Shown here piece after piece: positions 15,043-24,641 of a DNA stretch of 64,000 nucleotides. This DNA comes from Levilactobacillus andaensis. Lineage in GTDB: Bacteria > Bacillota > Bacilli > Lactobacillales > Lactobacillaceae. The DNA is taken from NCBI RefSeq assembly GCF_016861695.1, contig NZ_BOLP01000015.1, positions 1-64,000 of the forward strand, in the 5' to 3' direction. A program made the translations under genes and the position numbers. Position 1 is the first letter of the stretch; each line of letters opens with the position of its first letter. The notes under the pieces were generated by a model. That model ran no database searches. It was not told where the DNA came from and saw only the letters and a program-made list of their open reading frames with translations.

Positions 15043-16881
15043 TTAATGTTTACGTTCCAAGCCGTCCCGTTCCACCTTATATAATCCGGTGCGGACGTGC
15101 TGATGGAAGACCTTCCGCACCATGACCGTAAAGGTATGATGGTACTCAGGAATCACGACGTACTGATAACGGAGAACATTTTTCTTGAAGTCTGACTTCG
15201 ACTCCATAAAGTTCTCCTGACCGACCGCTTTGTCCGTGAAGTAATAGTAATTAGCCAAGTAACCCGCATAATAACTATCCACATCTCCCGGGTGCGGATC
15301 AACAATCAGAATTTTCGTATGGCTTAGCTTCGTCCACGGCTTCGACGTCTTATCCAGCTGAATGGGTAGCGTCCCTCGATTATAAATGTTGGTATACTTC
15401 GTCCCGTTGATTTCCGAGTACATCATGATAATCGCAAAGAAAATCATCAGGAAGGTTCCCAATTGATAAGCATTTTTCGTCACAATTGACTTAAAAGCCC
15501 GCAGATCACGTTTGCTAAAGTCCTGCTCGTAAAAGGTTCGATCCAGCGCGCGCACAAGGACCATTGCCCCAATAAAGAGGTTCAGGATCACCGTACTACT
15601 CATGTACCGTTCGAAACCATCCAGCACGATTGCTTCCGCATACGGCATAGACAAGATATACATACCAAACAGACTACCGTAATAGAGGATAAAGACAAAG
15701 TCCAGTAAAATCAGCATCCCCAGTAACTGGTTACGCTGGTGATTGCGATGACGAATAATAAACCAGGCAACAAACAGAATAACATTGATTAAAATGATTC
15801 CCTGCGTCGATAGCGAGTTAAGACTCAGAATCTGATGTATAAACTTCTCACCGATCTTAACAATGTGCGAGGTTCCTTCACCTGATAACTGGTGGGAATA
15901 GGCCTGTGCGCTGATTTCATGCTTAGACTCCGTAAAGGTCGTTTTGACATGCCGCTCCCACCAAAGGAACGGTGCCAAAGCCGCCACCAAGGTCACTATA
16001 AAGCGAGCAGAGATACTGAACAGCTTCCAGTACCAGTGTCCTTGAGCATTCGTAATCAATTCATATAAGAAATAAACGGCCAAAACAGCCACGAAAAATG
16101 CCGCCGAATTCTTAACTAGCAAAAGGCTCGCACTGAAGATCGCCACGTGAGCACTAAGATGCCACGGTTGTTTTCGATAGACATAGATACCGACTAACCC
16201 GGCCACCGTAATGATTGGCAACACATAATCAACCAGTAAATTGTTCAACCGAATATTGATGTTAAAGACGTAGGAGACCGCGATAGTCAGGCACAAGATA
16301 AATGACGTCAGTCCCCGGGTCCGGTCCCGTAAAACATTGAAAACCGCATAGGAAGCCGCCCAGATCAAGCCAAACTGGGCAACCAGCATGGCCCCTTCAC
16401 TATATCCCGTCCACGTCACCATCTGAGTAATCCACAGCGCCGTTGCCGGTGGGTACGACGTAAACGAAATAATCGCGTCGTGCGCACCGGGAAGCCGTCC
16501 CGTAAACGTTAGAAACTTGACGATAACCGCCCAATGGGAAAAATTATCGTAGTGCACCAACGGACTATGGTACAGCTCATACGCCATAACTAGTCCCAGA
16601 CTGACCATCCAGAAATCAAAGCTATGAACCCCTTCAAACTTTAAAGCACCCTTGCCATAGTGACCCAGTATCAGTCGAATGACTAATAGCAACACACCAA
16701 ATAGGGTTACTAGTCGGAGCCCTAAATGCAGTAGTCCTAGCATCGCAAAAACATAATCCAGGAGAATCTGCACTAAGATACTCGTAATCCACGCGAGGTA
16801 GGGGCTAACCCCTAGTCGGCGAATACTGCCGTTATACCCCATCAACGATAAAATAATTAGTAGTAGTCCTAACCAGGACAA
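15043..16881 (-). CDS. Polytopic membrane protein, GT-C-like, glycan operon gene 4
   Basis: This 612-residue protein has about eleven to thirteen hydrophobic segments and a soluble C-terminus (about 520-612). It is clearly homologous, over its full and identical length, to the product of the preceding gene. A conserved HYDNFSHW motif after the first helices could be the acidic first-loop motif of GT-C glycosyltransferases, which use polyprenyl-phosphate sugars. That is an inference and no family was identified with certainty. A second shared block near the end is VDPH.GDV.YYAGY. It lies 30 bases after gene 3 in the operon, so a joint role in building or modifying a surface glycan is likely. 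Confidence 0.75.
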   Translation of the reverse strand: MSWLGLLLIILSLMGYNGSIRRLGVSPYLAWITSILVQILLDYVFAMLGLLHLGLRLVTLFGVLLLVIRLILGHYGKGALKFEGVHSFDFWMVSLGLVMAYELYHSPLVHYDNFSHWAVIVKFLTFTGRLPGAHDAIISFTSYPPATALWITQMVTWTGYSEGAMLVAQFGLIWAASYAVFNVLRDRTRGLTSFILCLTIAVSYVFNINIRLNNLLVDYVLPIITVAGLVGIYVYRKQPWHLSAHVAIFSASLLLVKNSAAFFVAVLAVYFLYELITNAQGHWYWKLFSISARFIVTLVAALAPFLWWERHVKTTFTESKHEISAQAYSHQLSGEGTSHIVKIGEKFIHQILSLNSLSTQGIILINVILFVAWFIIRHRNHQRNQLLGMLILLDFVFILYYGSLFGMYILSMPYAEAIVLDGFERYMSSTVILNLFIGAMVLVRALDRTFYEQDFSKRDLRAFKSIVTKNAYQLGTFLMIFFAIIMMYSEINGTKYTNIYNRGTLPIQLDKTSKPWTKLSHTKILIVDPHPGDVDSYYAGYLANYYYFTDKAVGQENFMESKSDFKKNVLRYQYVVIPEYHHTFTVMVRKVFHQHVRTGLYKVERDGLERKH

Positions 16882-16911
16882 GCTGGCACCTCTCTCCTAG
16901 CGACTGTGCTT

Positions 16912-18750
16912 CTAGTGTAGTCGCTGCAAATAATGCTTATGGACCTTGAACAGCCCTGTCTTGATCTTTTGGTGATAAACCCGTTTCGTCAGTTTCGTAA
17001 ATGTCCGGTGATATTCCGGAATAACCACGTATTGATAGCTTTGGACGGTCTGCTTAAAGACAGCTGGCGTGACCATAAAGTTTTCTTGCCCCACTGCCTT
17101 GTCCGTAAAATAGTAATACCGTGCCGCATACCCGGCATAGTAATCGGCAACATCGCCGGCATGCGGATCGACAACCAAAATCTTTTTATGATTTAAATGC
17201 GTCCATGGCTTCGAGTCCTGCTGCAGTTGCAAGGGCAACGTATTATGGTTCATTTCATTGGTAAACTTGGTCCCAGTGATTTCCGAATACATCATGGTAA
17301 TCGCGAAAAAGCCAACGATCAACGTCCCAATCTGATAGGCATTCTTGGTCACAATTGTCGCAAACGACCGTGAATCTCGCTTTTGAAAGTTCTGCTCGTA
17401 CATGGCGCCATCCATGGCTCGTACCAGGAACATCGCCCCAATGTAGAGGTTTAGAATCACCGTACTCCCCATGTAACGCTCAAATCCATCCAACAAAATG
17501 GCTTCAGCGTAAGGCATGGACAGAATGTACATGCCAAACAGGCTCCCATAGTACAGTAAGAAAATAACATCGAGCATGATAGCAACCCAGAAAAGATTAT
17601 TTTTCTGCCGACTGCCAAAGTGAATCATGACCCAGGCCCCGATTAGAATCACGTTGATCAGTAAAATCCCCTGCGTCGATAATGATCCTAGGTTCAGAAT
17701 CTGACTAAGGAATTTGTGAAAAATCTTCATAATCGTCTTAGCACTTTCACCCGACAACTGGCTCGCATAGGCCTGCGAACTAATTTCATGCTTGGAGACG
17801 GTAAAAGTCGTCTTCACGTGCCAGTTCCAAACGAGAAACGGCACTGCCGCCAGTCCTAACGTCAATGCAGCCTGAATCGGTATCCGGAGCGTTGCCACGT
17901 ACCAGTGTTCCCGATTATTCTGAATCAAGGTGACCAAGAAGTAGACGCCGATAACCACTACGAAGAATGTTGCCGAGTTTTTGACCAGCAATAACACCGC
18001 TACAAAGAGTGCCACGTGCCCGCTCAGTACCCACGGATGTTTGCGATAAGCCCAGATACCGGCAATCGCAGCCACTGCCAAAATTGGCAATACATAATCC
18101 ACTAGGAGGTTGTTCAAGCGAATAGCGATGTTAAAAACAAACGAAATGGCAATCGTCAGACAGAGCAGCATTCCCATGAGTGCTCGCGACCGGTCTCGCA
18201 ACACAGCAAAGACCGAATAGGCCGCGGCCCAGATCAACGCGAACTGTGCGAGTAACATCGCTCCTTCACTGAAGCCAGTCCAATGTAGAACCTGGGTGAT
18301 GTACAAGGCAGTTGCTGGTGGGTAGGAGGTAAAGGAAATTAGTTTATCCGCGGCTCCTGGTAATCGGCCACTGAAAAACATGAATTTGACCATGACGGCC
18401 CAGTGAGAAAAGTTGTCGTAATGGACTAAGGGACTGTGATAAAGCACCTGACCCATGGCCAATCCTAGCGCAACCATCCAGAAATCAAACAAGTGAATTC
18501 CTTCGAATTGTAGTTGGGCTTTACGCCAAAAACTCAAAATGGTCCATAACCCAAACAGCGCAATACCGACATAGGTGACCCACTGAATGCCTGTGTTTAG
18601 GACCCCCACCATGGCGCAACCATATAACACCAAAATCTGAAACAGCATGGCTGTGATCCAGGAGAGGTAGGGACTAACCCCTAATCGGCGAAAGGTTCCC
18701 CCATAGCCGACCAATCCCAACACGTATAGTCCTAATCCCAGCCAAGACAC
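16912..18750 (-). CDS. Polytopic membrane protein, GT-C-like, glycan operon gene 3
   Basis: This 612-residue paralogue of the downstream gene shares HYDNFSHW, SFTSYPPATAL, IRLNNLLVDYVLPI, LLLVKNSA and GMYILSMPYAEA. Conserved loops suggest retained activity in both copies, perhaps as a heterodimer or with different sugar acceptors. It starts 27 bases after the BcsA-like gene. As with its partner, a GT-C-type transferase or a polymer-handling membrane protein is the best guess from topology and context only. Confidence 0.75.
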   Translation of the reverse strand: MSWLGLGLYVLGLVGYGGTFRRLGVSPYLSWITAMLFQILVLYGCAMVGVLNTGIQWVTYVGIALFGLWTILSFWRKAQLQFEGIHLFDFWMVALGLAMGQVLYHSPLVHYDNFSHWAVMVKFMFFSGRLPGAADKLISFTSYPPATALYITQVLHWTGFSEGAMLLAQFALIWAAAYSVFAVLRDRSRALMGMLLCLTIAISFVFNIAIRLNNLLVDYVLPILAVAAIAGIWAYRKHPWVLSGHVALFVAVLLLVKNSATFFVVVIGVYFLVTLIQNNREHWYVATLRIPIQAALTLGLAAVPFLVWNWHVKTTFTVSKHEISSQAYASQLSGESAKTIMKIFHKFLSQILNLGSLSTQGILLINVILIGAWVMIHFGSRQKNNLFWVAIMLDVIFLLYYGSLFGMYILSMPYAEAILLDGFERYMGSTVILNLYIGAMFLVRAMDGAMYEQNFQKRDSRSFATIVTKNAYQIGTLIVGFFAITMMYSEITGTKFTNEMNHNTLPLQLQQDSKPWTHLNHKKILVVDPHAGDVADYYAGYAARYYYFTDKAVGQENFMVTPAVFKQTVQSYQYVVIPEYHRTFTKLTKRVYHQKIKTGLFKVHKHYLQRLH

Positions 18751-18777
18751 GGTTGGCCACCCACTCTCTTCTCAAAT

Positions 18778-20763
18778 TTAGAACCGGTTGAATCGCCGGC
18801 CAAAGTTACGTTCGAACGCTTGCGCCCGGACGATGAAGTTCATATAGAGCTCATCAAATGGGGTGATCCAAGTGTCCTGAACCCGCGGCAAGGTCTGGTT
18901 CGCCCCGTCGTAGATCAGTTGCAGATAATAATCCCGGTTTCGATCTGGCTCAACGGAAACCATGGCACTGTAGATGGCTTGTTTGCCGCGATGACTGATC
19001 CGCGCAATCTTACCATGCAAGATGATTTTTTCGTGACGATACTCGAGTTGCAAGTCAGTCTTGTCGCCTTCCTTAAGCTCAATTCCGCTATCTTCTGGCA
19101 TGGTGAAGGCAATCCCACCTTCGGAAACATCTTCCGTGGTAAATGGATGCCACGTCTTGTCACGACGGACTTGACCAGGGATCTGCCGCGTAAACCGTTC
19201 GTTTTTCCGGTAGACCCGGCGCCCCATAGCAATAAATAAACACATGCTCAAATTGATAAAGTGCATTAACAGCCAGAATGTGATGACACTTCCAACCAGG
19301 ATTTCCGAACCGTACTTCCCATAGTTGAATTTAATAATGGAAATCAAGGTAATCCCCCAAAGGAAAAGGTACGGGAGCATGTACAATCGGTCCTTAAAAG
19401 AAATCGTCACGTTCTTTGACGTCACCTTAAACTTCTTAGCTTTAATCCCCAGCGTTTCTAGTAAGACTGGAATAAAGAGGTACGGTGCAAAGAAGGTTTC
19501 TTGCACTTCACCCCAACGTTCATTCCGAATCTTCCCGTTCGTTTCATGCATGCCTGAGGTATCTCCCATCACATAATGTAAGAGAAAGTACCCTGGCGCC
19601 CACACAACCATTAGGACCCAGAAATTGGCATTAACCACTTGGATCTTAAAGAGCGCGTAGAGAATTGGCGCGGTAATGTACACCATCCGCCGGAAGAACG
19701 CCCACCAGTAAAAGTAGGTGTTGATCAAAATTAGCCGGTTGATCCAAGAAAGTTTGGGGTTCGTAAAGATATGCAGGTTCCGACAGCTTTGAATAACCCC
19801 TCGTGCCCACCGGGTCCGCTGCTTAATGACCCCTTTTAAGTCAATTGGTGTAATTCCACTAGATTCAGGCACTTTCGTGGCTAGGCTAATATAGCCTTCC
19901 ATGTTCAACATGGTTCCCAGCTCAAAGTCCTCGGTAATGGTATCGGTGGGAAAGCCCCCGACCTCATCGACGGCCTTCCGTAAGAAGACCGCGTTAGACC
20001 CCGTAAATAAGGCCCGCTTATTGCCTCCATTGAGGACATTAACGTCGCGGGAGAAGAAGTCTTGTTCGTTAGGAATCACTTTTTCAGAGAACAAATTGAA
20101 TTGAAAAATGTCCGCGTTGTAAAAGCTTTGTGGGGTCTGCACGAAACCCAATGGCTCTGTATTGTCCGGATCTTCCTCTAATTCCCGGAAATTTTTCTGA
20201 AACAACGGAACAGTGGCATTTAAGAAGCCAGAAAAAGGAATCATATCCGTATCAAAAATCACAAATAAAGGGGAATCCAATTTATCCATCGTGCTGTTGA
20301 TATTACCTGATTTTGCTTGTTTGTTATCGACCACGCCAGAGTAAGTCACGTGATAATGCTCAGCCAAAGCCTTAACCTCTGGCCGATTCCCGTCATCCGA
20401 GATTACGACGTGTACCTTGCTCTTATCTGGATAATCAATAAACGTGGCAGCATTCACCGTCTTACGCAGGAGTTCGACATCTTCATTATGCGTCACAATA
20501 ATCAAATCCACATCGGGCACCGTTTGCTCCGGATCGTAGTCTGGAATGGTAATGTCTTGCTTCTTCCGGGTGGCTAACATCCGGAAAAAAATCAGAATGA
20601 ACCCGGTAAAGTTCGATAAAATTTCGCTAATAACCAGAAGCAACGCAAAAATTAGCGTAAAAATATTAGCATGCCACGGGATGGTGAAGAACACCCGCCA
20701 CAATAAATAAATCACCGATAAAACGATGGCTAAAATGTAAACTGCTCGACGCTTATTAGACAT
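18778..20763 (-). CDS. BcsA-like family 2 glycosyltransferase with C-terminal PilZ domain
   Basis: This 661-residue processive membrane synthase has N-terminal helices followed by a GT2 domain. Catalytic motifs are THNED and SDDGN, DTD (in IFDTDMIP), TED (in TITEDFELG) and QRTRW, the full D,D,D,QxxRW set of cellulose and hyaluronan synthases. Four or more helices follow, then a PilZ-like domain (about 535-630) with basic RKNERFTRQ and DVSEGG, close to the RxxxR..DxSxxG signature for cyclic-di-GMP. It would polymerise a beta-linked glycan from a nucleotide sugar and extrude it. The ATG overlaps the preceding gene by eight bases, suggesting translational coupling. The glycan type cannot be read. 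Confidence 0.9.
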   Translation of the reverse strand: MSNKRRAVYILAIVLSVIYLLWRVFFTIPWHANIFTLIFALLLVISEILSNFTGFILIFFRMLATRKKQDITIPDYDPEQTVPDVDLIIVTHNEDVELLRKTVNAATFIDYPDKSKVHVVISDDGNRPEVKALAEHYHVTYSGVVDNKQAKSGNINSTMDKLDSPLFVIFDTDMIPFSGFLNATVPLFQKNFRELEEDPDNTEPLGFVQTPQSFYNADIFQFNLFSEKVIPNEQDFFSRDVNVLNGGNKRALFTGSNAVFLRKAVDEVGGFPTDTITEDFELGTMLNMEGYISLATKVPESSGITPIDLKGVIKQRTRWARGVIQSCRNLHIFTNPKLSWINRLILINTYFYWWAFFRRMVYITAPILYALFKIQVVNANFWVLMVVWAPGYFLLHYVMGDTSGMHETNGKIRNERWGEVQETFFAPYLFIPVLLETLGIKAKKFKVTSKNVTISFKDRLYMLPYLFLWGITLISIIKFNYGKYGSEILVGSVITFWLLMHFINLSMCLFIAMGRRVYRKNERFTRQIPGQVRRDKTWHPFTTEDVSEGGIAFTMPEDSGIELKEGDKTDLQLEYRHEKIILHGKIARISHRGKQAIYSAMVSVEPDRNRDYYLQLIYDGANQTLPRVQDTWITPFDELYMNFIVRAQAFERNFGRRFNRF

Positions 20764-21829
20764 GCTGTCCCTCTTTGAAAATCAAATTCTTTTGAATGTA
20801 GTAACTGATCAGGAATAAACAGAAGTCCCCTAACATTTTCGCCACTGTTGGGGCCCAGTGTGCTGAACCGAATGGTAGTAAAACGGTTAATGCGTGCGTC
20901 AGATAACCGGACGCGACCGTCTGAACGGCCAGCAACGCCCCATACTTTAACAGTGTCTGCTCGCCAGCATTGCCGAACACCATATGGCGATTCAACAGAT
21001 AATTGACGATTGCCGACAACAATCGGGCAATCACCGTGGCCACCATGATGGTCCGTAAAGAATGATTGCCAATCAGGCTCATTAGCAAAGTGAACAAACC
21101 AATGTCCACTAAAAACGACATCAAGCCACTCGCTGAAAACTTCAGGAACCGTGAGTAAATGGCAACCGAATCCCGAATCACCCGAAAATGAGACGACGAA
21201 TTACCATCGAGATAAATCGTCGGAATCGGCCGTTCGCTAATGGTCACGTGATACTTCTTGGCTTCAAGTAACATATCAAATTCAAATTCAAATCGTTCAC
21301 CGGGAAAACTAACTAACTGGTGAACGTAGCTCATTGGAATAACCCGTAAGCCCGTCTGCGTATCGCTGATTGTTTGGTGCGTAATCAGCCGGACCAGTCC
21401 ATCCGTCAACAGGTTACCAAACCGGCTCCGAAACGGAATGTCCTCCGTAAACTTACGGGCACCAATAACCAAATCTCCGGGCCGTTGTTCGGCTAACGCT
21501 AAACATTTTTCCAGAGCGCCTACCGTATGCTGACCATCGGAATCCATGGTCGCAATCCCCGTTACCGGCGTGGCTTGATCGAGATAAAATTGAAAGCCAG
21601 TCTTTAAGGCTGCGCCCTTCCCCCGATTATGGTCATGGTGTAACACATGTAATCGTGGGTCGCGCATGCTTTCAATCTGTTTAAAAATGAGTTGATGCGC
21701 TGCGCTACTCCCATCATCAACTATGAGAATCGTTGAAATTGGCCCGTTGCTAACCAGTAACTGGCGCAACAGGTCGATTAATTTTTGATCCGGATTAAGT
21801 GCCGGAATGAGTACACCAAAGGTTTGCAT
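20756..21829 (-). CDS. DPM1-like GT2 glycosyltransferase fused to GtrA domain
   Basis: This 357-residue two-domain protein has a cytosolic GT2 domain (about 1-225) with LIVDDGSS and MDSDGQH (DxD), like dolichyl- or undecaprenyl-phosphate sugar synthases. A GtrA-type four-helix membrane domain (about 235-350: SGLMSFLVDIGLFTLL, NYLLNRHMVFGN) follows. It likely makes and/or flips a polyprenyl-phosphate hexose that later operon members use. The ATG at 21829 has AGGGGA eight bases upstream; the frame is open to 21871 but without a better start. It is the first gene of a four-gene operon. Confidence 0.88.
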   Translation of the reverse strand: MQTFGVLIPALNPDQKLIDLLRQLLVSNGPISTILIVDDGSSAAHQLIFKQIESMRDPRLHVLHHDHNRGKGAALKTGFQFYLDQATPVTGIATMDSDGQHTVGALEKCLALAEQRPGDLVIGARKFTEDIPFRSRFGNLLTDGLVRLITHQTISDTQTGLRVIPMSYVHQLVSFPGERFEFEFDMLLEAKKYHVTISERPIPTIYLDGNSSSHFRVIRDSVAIYSRFLKFSASGLMSFLVDIGLFTLLMSLIGNHSLRTIMVATVIARLLSAIVNYLLNRHMVFGNAGEQTLLKYGALLAVQTVASGYLTHALTVLLPFGSAHWAPTVAKMLGDFCLFLISYYIQKNLIFKEGQHV

Positions 21830-21912
21830 ATCTATTTCCCCTGAAAGCCGAGGCGCCATATAAACACTCAACCTCGTTAATTAATTCTAAATAAAAATAG
21901 AATTGTTTTTCA

Positions 21913-21941
21913 TATATAAGTCTACATACATGTTATAACAA
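21913..21941 (-). promoter_or_regulatory. Promoter of the glycan operon
   Basis: Minus strand: TTGTTA (21936-21941), 17-base spacer, TATATA (21913-21918). Confidence 0.65.
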
Positions 21942-22212
21942 AATATTAAAAGCGCCTAACGTTTCTAGACACTCTCGGCAGACTGGGTAGGTAAGTAATC
22001 CTCTATAATTAATACCGAATCATCGGTTAATTAGCTAGTTTTAACCTCGTTATTGGGGACAACGGTTTCATGCACAAACGATGCTTGGTCCCGTGTTGTT
22101 ACTTCATCCACACTCCTAATCTTGACCCCTCGTCCCAAAACATAATTACCGCTATATTATCTGTGGTGTTTATCATTGACTGGGGTACTATTATCCATTA
22201 CCCGTTGAAACC
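21942..22212. other. Intergenic region, nothing recognised
   Basis: No supported ORF or RNA element. Only scattered short AT-rich boxes between the glycan promoter and the next terminator. Confidence 0.4.
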
Positions 22213-22250
22213 AAAAAGTGAGCCCGAGATATTATCTCCGACTCACTCTT
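22213..22250 (-). terminator. Terminator of the acidic small protein gene
   Basis: Minus strand: GAGTGAG.C.GAGAT / ATCTC.G.CTCACTT, then TTTTGG. Confidence 0.8.
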
Positions 22251-22266
22251 ATTTCCAAGTAACGAA

Positions 22267-22629
22267 TTAATAGGTTGTTTGTTGAACGTCGTTGTTCACG
22301 ATTTTTTCGTCTAGAGCGTCAGCCAGGTCGTGCAAAGCTTCGTCTCTAGTCTTGATGACATCCATGTTGAAGATAACGGAATCGATATCCCCACCAGCAA
22401 AGTCAAATTGTTCGAAGTAAACGTACGGGTCATGGTCATCGTCGTCGTTTAAGAAATGCTTAGTTACAGCATCAGATAGCGCGGTTGCCCAGGCTAAATC
22501 TGCCATCTTTGGTAGGTCTTTTTTCGTCACATACCCCGGATCCAGAATCAACTTCGCTGCCTTTTCCACATCTTCTGCTGGAATATCAACGGTTGCTGTT
22601 GCTGCTTTTTCCTTTGGTGTATCTGCCAT
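22267..22629 (-). CDS. Acidic cytosolic protein of unknown function
   Basis: This 120-residue soluble, strongly acidic protein (LNDDDDHDPY) has no signal peptide or membrane segment and no catalytic motif I recognise. The ATG at 22629 follows AAAGGAG at good distance; the upstream ATG at 22662 is not supported. It is monocistronic with a good terminator, so it is very probably expressed. The family is unknown to me. Confidence 0.7.
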   Translation of the reverse strand: MADTPKEKAATATVDIPAEDVEKAAKLILDPGYVTKKDLPKMADLAWATALSDAVTKHFLNDDDDHDPYVYFEQFDFAGGDIDSVIFNMDVIKTRDEALHDLADALDEKIVNNDVQQTTY

Positions 22630-22839
22630 AATCAAAATCTCCTTTGATGTTACTAAAATCAAGTCTAGTCCTTTTTGGTCAAAACGTTAAGCAATCCATT
22701 CTTTCTATGACTTTTTTCGTCTGTTCGGTTGCTAAGCGAACTTAGAAAGGGTAGAATTTGCTACAATTCACCCCCTGTGAAAAGGCGGTGAGACGCGCTA
22801 TAATAAAGAGATAGAACGATATGAAATGAGGAATGATGT

Positions 22840-24213
22840 GTGGATAGCGGTCAGATAGTTGTGAATCTAATTATTATTTTAATTACCTTCTTTTTTGCAG
22901 CTTTCTTTGTTGCCTGCGAGTTTGCTTTAGTTCAGACGCGTCCAAGTGCCTTGGAAGAAAAGATTGCGGCATTGGACAAGCCATCGACTAAGCTTAATCG
23001 GGCCATGAAAATGGTCACCAATTTAAATGAATATTTATCAACGACACAAGTGGGGGTTTCCCTCGCCGGAATTATCTTAGGGTGGATCGGGGAAACGTTC
23101 TTCGTTGACCTGTTACTTGGCGGAATCGCGCCTGCCCACCTGAACACGGCCACGGCACACACGCTCAGTGTGATTGTCGGGGTACTGTTGTTAACTTATT
23201 TAGAAGTTGTCTTTACCGAAATCGTGCCCAAGAACATCTCCATCGACATGCCAATGAAGGTGTTGATGCTCATCGTCACGCCACTACACTATTGTCACGT
23301 TTTGTTCTACCCGTTCGTCTGGTTGCTCAACACCAGCGCCTCCGGAGTCGTCAAAATGATGGGCCTGAAGGTTGCCAACGAAAGCGACGAAGTCTTCTCC
23401 CAAGCTGAAATCCTAAACCTTTCACGGAGTGCCGTGGAGGGTGGCGAGCTGGAAAAGAACGACTTGGTCTACATGCAACGGGCCTTCGAGTTAAACGACA
23501 AGGTCGCCAAGGATATCATGATCGACCGGACCCAACTGATTGTCATCGACATCACGTCCAACGTCAAAGAAGCGTTGACCGTTTACTTGCAGGAACGTTT
23601 CAGTCGTCTGCCCGTGGTTGCCGATAATGACAAGGATAAGATCCTCGGTTACGTTTACAACTACGACCTGATTCGCCAACAGCAAGTCGACTCCCACGTC
23701 CGCGTGGACAAGTTGATTCGTGACATCTCGACGACGCCAGAAACGACGCCGATTACCCAAGTCTTACAACAAATGATTAAGAAACGGACGCCTATTGTGG
23801 TCGTCGTCGACGAATACGGTGGAACTTCCGGGATCATTACCGACAAGGATATTTACGAAGAGTTGTTCGGAACTGTCCGGGATGAAATTGATGATGCCAA
23901 TGACCAATACATCTTCAAGCAACCTAGTGGCACGTTCCAGGTCAACGGGAAGATGACGACTTATGATTTCGAACGGTACTTCAACGTTGATATCAAAGAG
24001 TTTGAATCAACCGAAACCGTCACGATGGCCGGTTACATCATCGATAATTATCCTGAGGTGAAGGTCAACGATGTGATTCATTTGGAAAACTTCGACCTGA
24101 AGATTCTCGATTACGAAAACTCGTTCATCAACTGGTTGGAAGTCACGGTCAATCCGCCACAAAAGCAGATTGAGTTCCATGACGCCAACGACAAGGATGA
24201 CAAAGATAACTGA
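22840..24213 (+). CDS. CorC/HlyC-family CNNM-like membrane protein with CBS pair
   Basis: This 457-residue protein has an N-terminal DUF21/CNNM transmembrane domain (about 1-190, AAFFVACEFALVQTR), two CBS domains (about 205-330, DIMIDRTQL and VVVVDEYGGTSGIIT), and a C-terminal CorC_HlyC domain (about 345-435). Members are implicated in Mg2+/Co2+ efflux or Mg2+ homeostasis; the old hemolysin label is misleading. A GTG start follows GAGG. A strong terminator lies just downstream, so the gene is transcribed alone. Confidence 0.92.
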   Translation: MDSGQIVVNLIIILITFFFAAFFVACEFALVQTRPSALEEKIAALDKPSTKLNRAMKMVTNLNEYLSTTQVGVSLAGIILGWIGETFFVDLLLGGIAPAHLNTATAHTLSVIVGVLLLTYLEVVFTEIVPKNISIDMPMKVLMLIVTPLHYCHVLFYPFVWLLNTSASGVVKMMGLKVANESDEVFSQAEILNLSRSAVEGGELEKNDLVYMQRAFELNDKVAKDIMIDRTQLIVIDITSNVKEALTVYLQERFSRLPVVADNDKDKILGYVYNYDLIRQQQVDSHVRVDKLIRDISTTPETTPITQVLQQMIKKRTPIVVVVDEYGGTSGIITDKDIYEELFGTVRDEIDDANDQYIFKQPSGTFQVNGKMTTYDFERYFNVDIKEFESTETVTMAGYIIDNYPEVKVNDVIHLENFDLKILDYENSFINWLEVTVNPPQKQIEFHDANDKDDKDN

Positions 24214-24225
24214 AGATAAACGAAT

Positions 24226-24256
24226 GGGTCTGGGACAAAAGTCTCAGACCCTTTTT
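24226..24256 (+). terminator. Terminator of the CorC-like gene
   Basis: GGGTCTGGGAC-AAAA-GTCTCAGACCC followed by TTTTT. Confidence 0.95.
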
Positions 24257-24275
24257 GCGCTCCGAACGTATATTG

Positions 24276-24397
24276 CGGAAACGTGCGCCAAAAGGCAGTC
24301 AACTCCGCTTAACCCCGATAGACAAACAATCCAAAACCGGGATTATTCGTCTATCGACGTTAATGCTCATTGACTAACCGCCTTCTGTCCCACTCTC
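24276..24397. repeat. Repeat family A, copy 2
   Basis: It shares with copies 1 and 3 the blocks GAAACGTG, GGCAG, CTCCGCTTAAC, CGGGATTAT, CGTTAATGCTCA, CTAACCGCC and CCACTCT. It folds end to end: AAGGC-a-GTCAA pairs TTGAC..CGCCTT, GCTTAAC pairs GTTAATGC, and GATAGAC..AATCC pairs GGGATT..GTCTATC. Confidence 0.8.
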
Positions 24398-24405
24398 TTT
24401 TTGGT

Positions 24406-24442
24406 AAAAAAAGACGCAACGTTTAGCGTTCACGCCGCGTCT
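24406..24442 (-). terminator. Terminator of the small membrane protein pair
   Basis: Minus strand: AGACGC..GCGTCT with an inner GCGT/ACGC hairpin, then T7. Confidence 0.75.
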
Positions 24443-24449
24443 CTAAGTT

Positions 24450-24641
24450 TTACTTCGTTACTTTCTTTGCGCCGAACAAGCCCTTGAACACGTAGTAAAT
24501 CCCACCAACGACTAAAGCTAGTGAAACCCACCAGAAAACGCTAGTCAACCGAACCGGCATGATATCCCACATCATCAACAATAGGATCAACACACCGCTC
24601 CAGAAATCAACGGATTTATAAAAATGGCTATTAAACGTCAT
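24450..24641 (-). CDS. Small two-helix membrane protein
   Basis: This 63-residue protein has two hydrophobic segments (SGVLILLLMMWDIMP and VFWWVSLALVVGGIYYVF) and a basic tail. It is paralogous to the product of the overlapping upstream gene (matching FYKSVDFWSG against FYRAGDFWAG). Function unknown. The 11-base overlap with the upstream frame implies coupled translation. Confidence 0.75.
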   Translation of the reverse strand: MTFNSHFYKSVDFWSGVLILLLMMWDIMPVRLTSVFWWVSLALVVGGIYYVFKGLFGAKKVTK

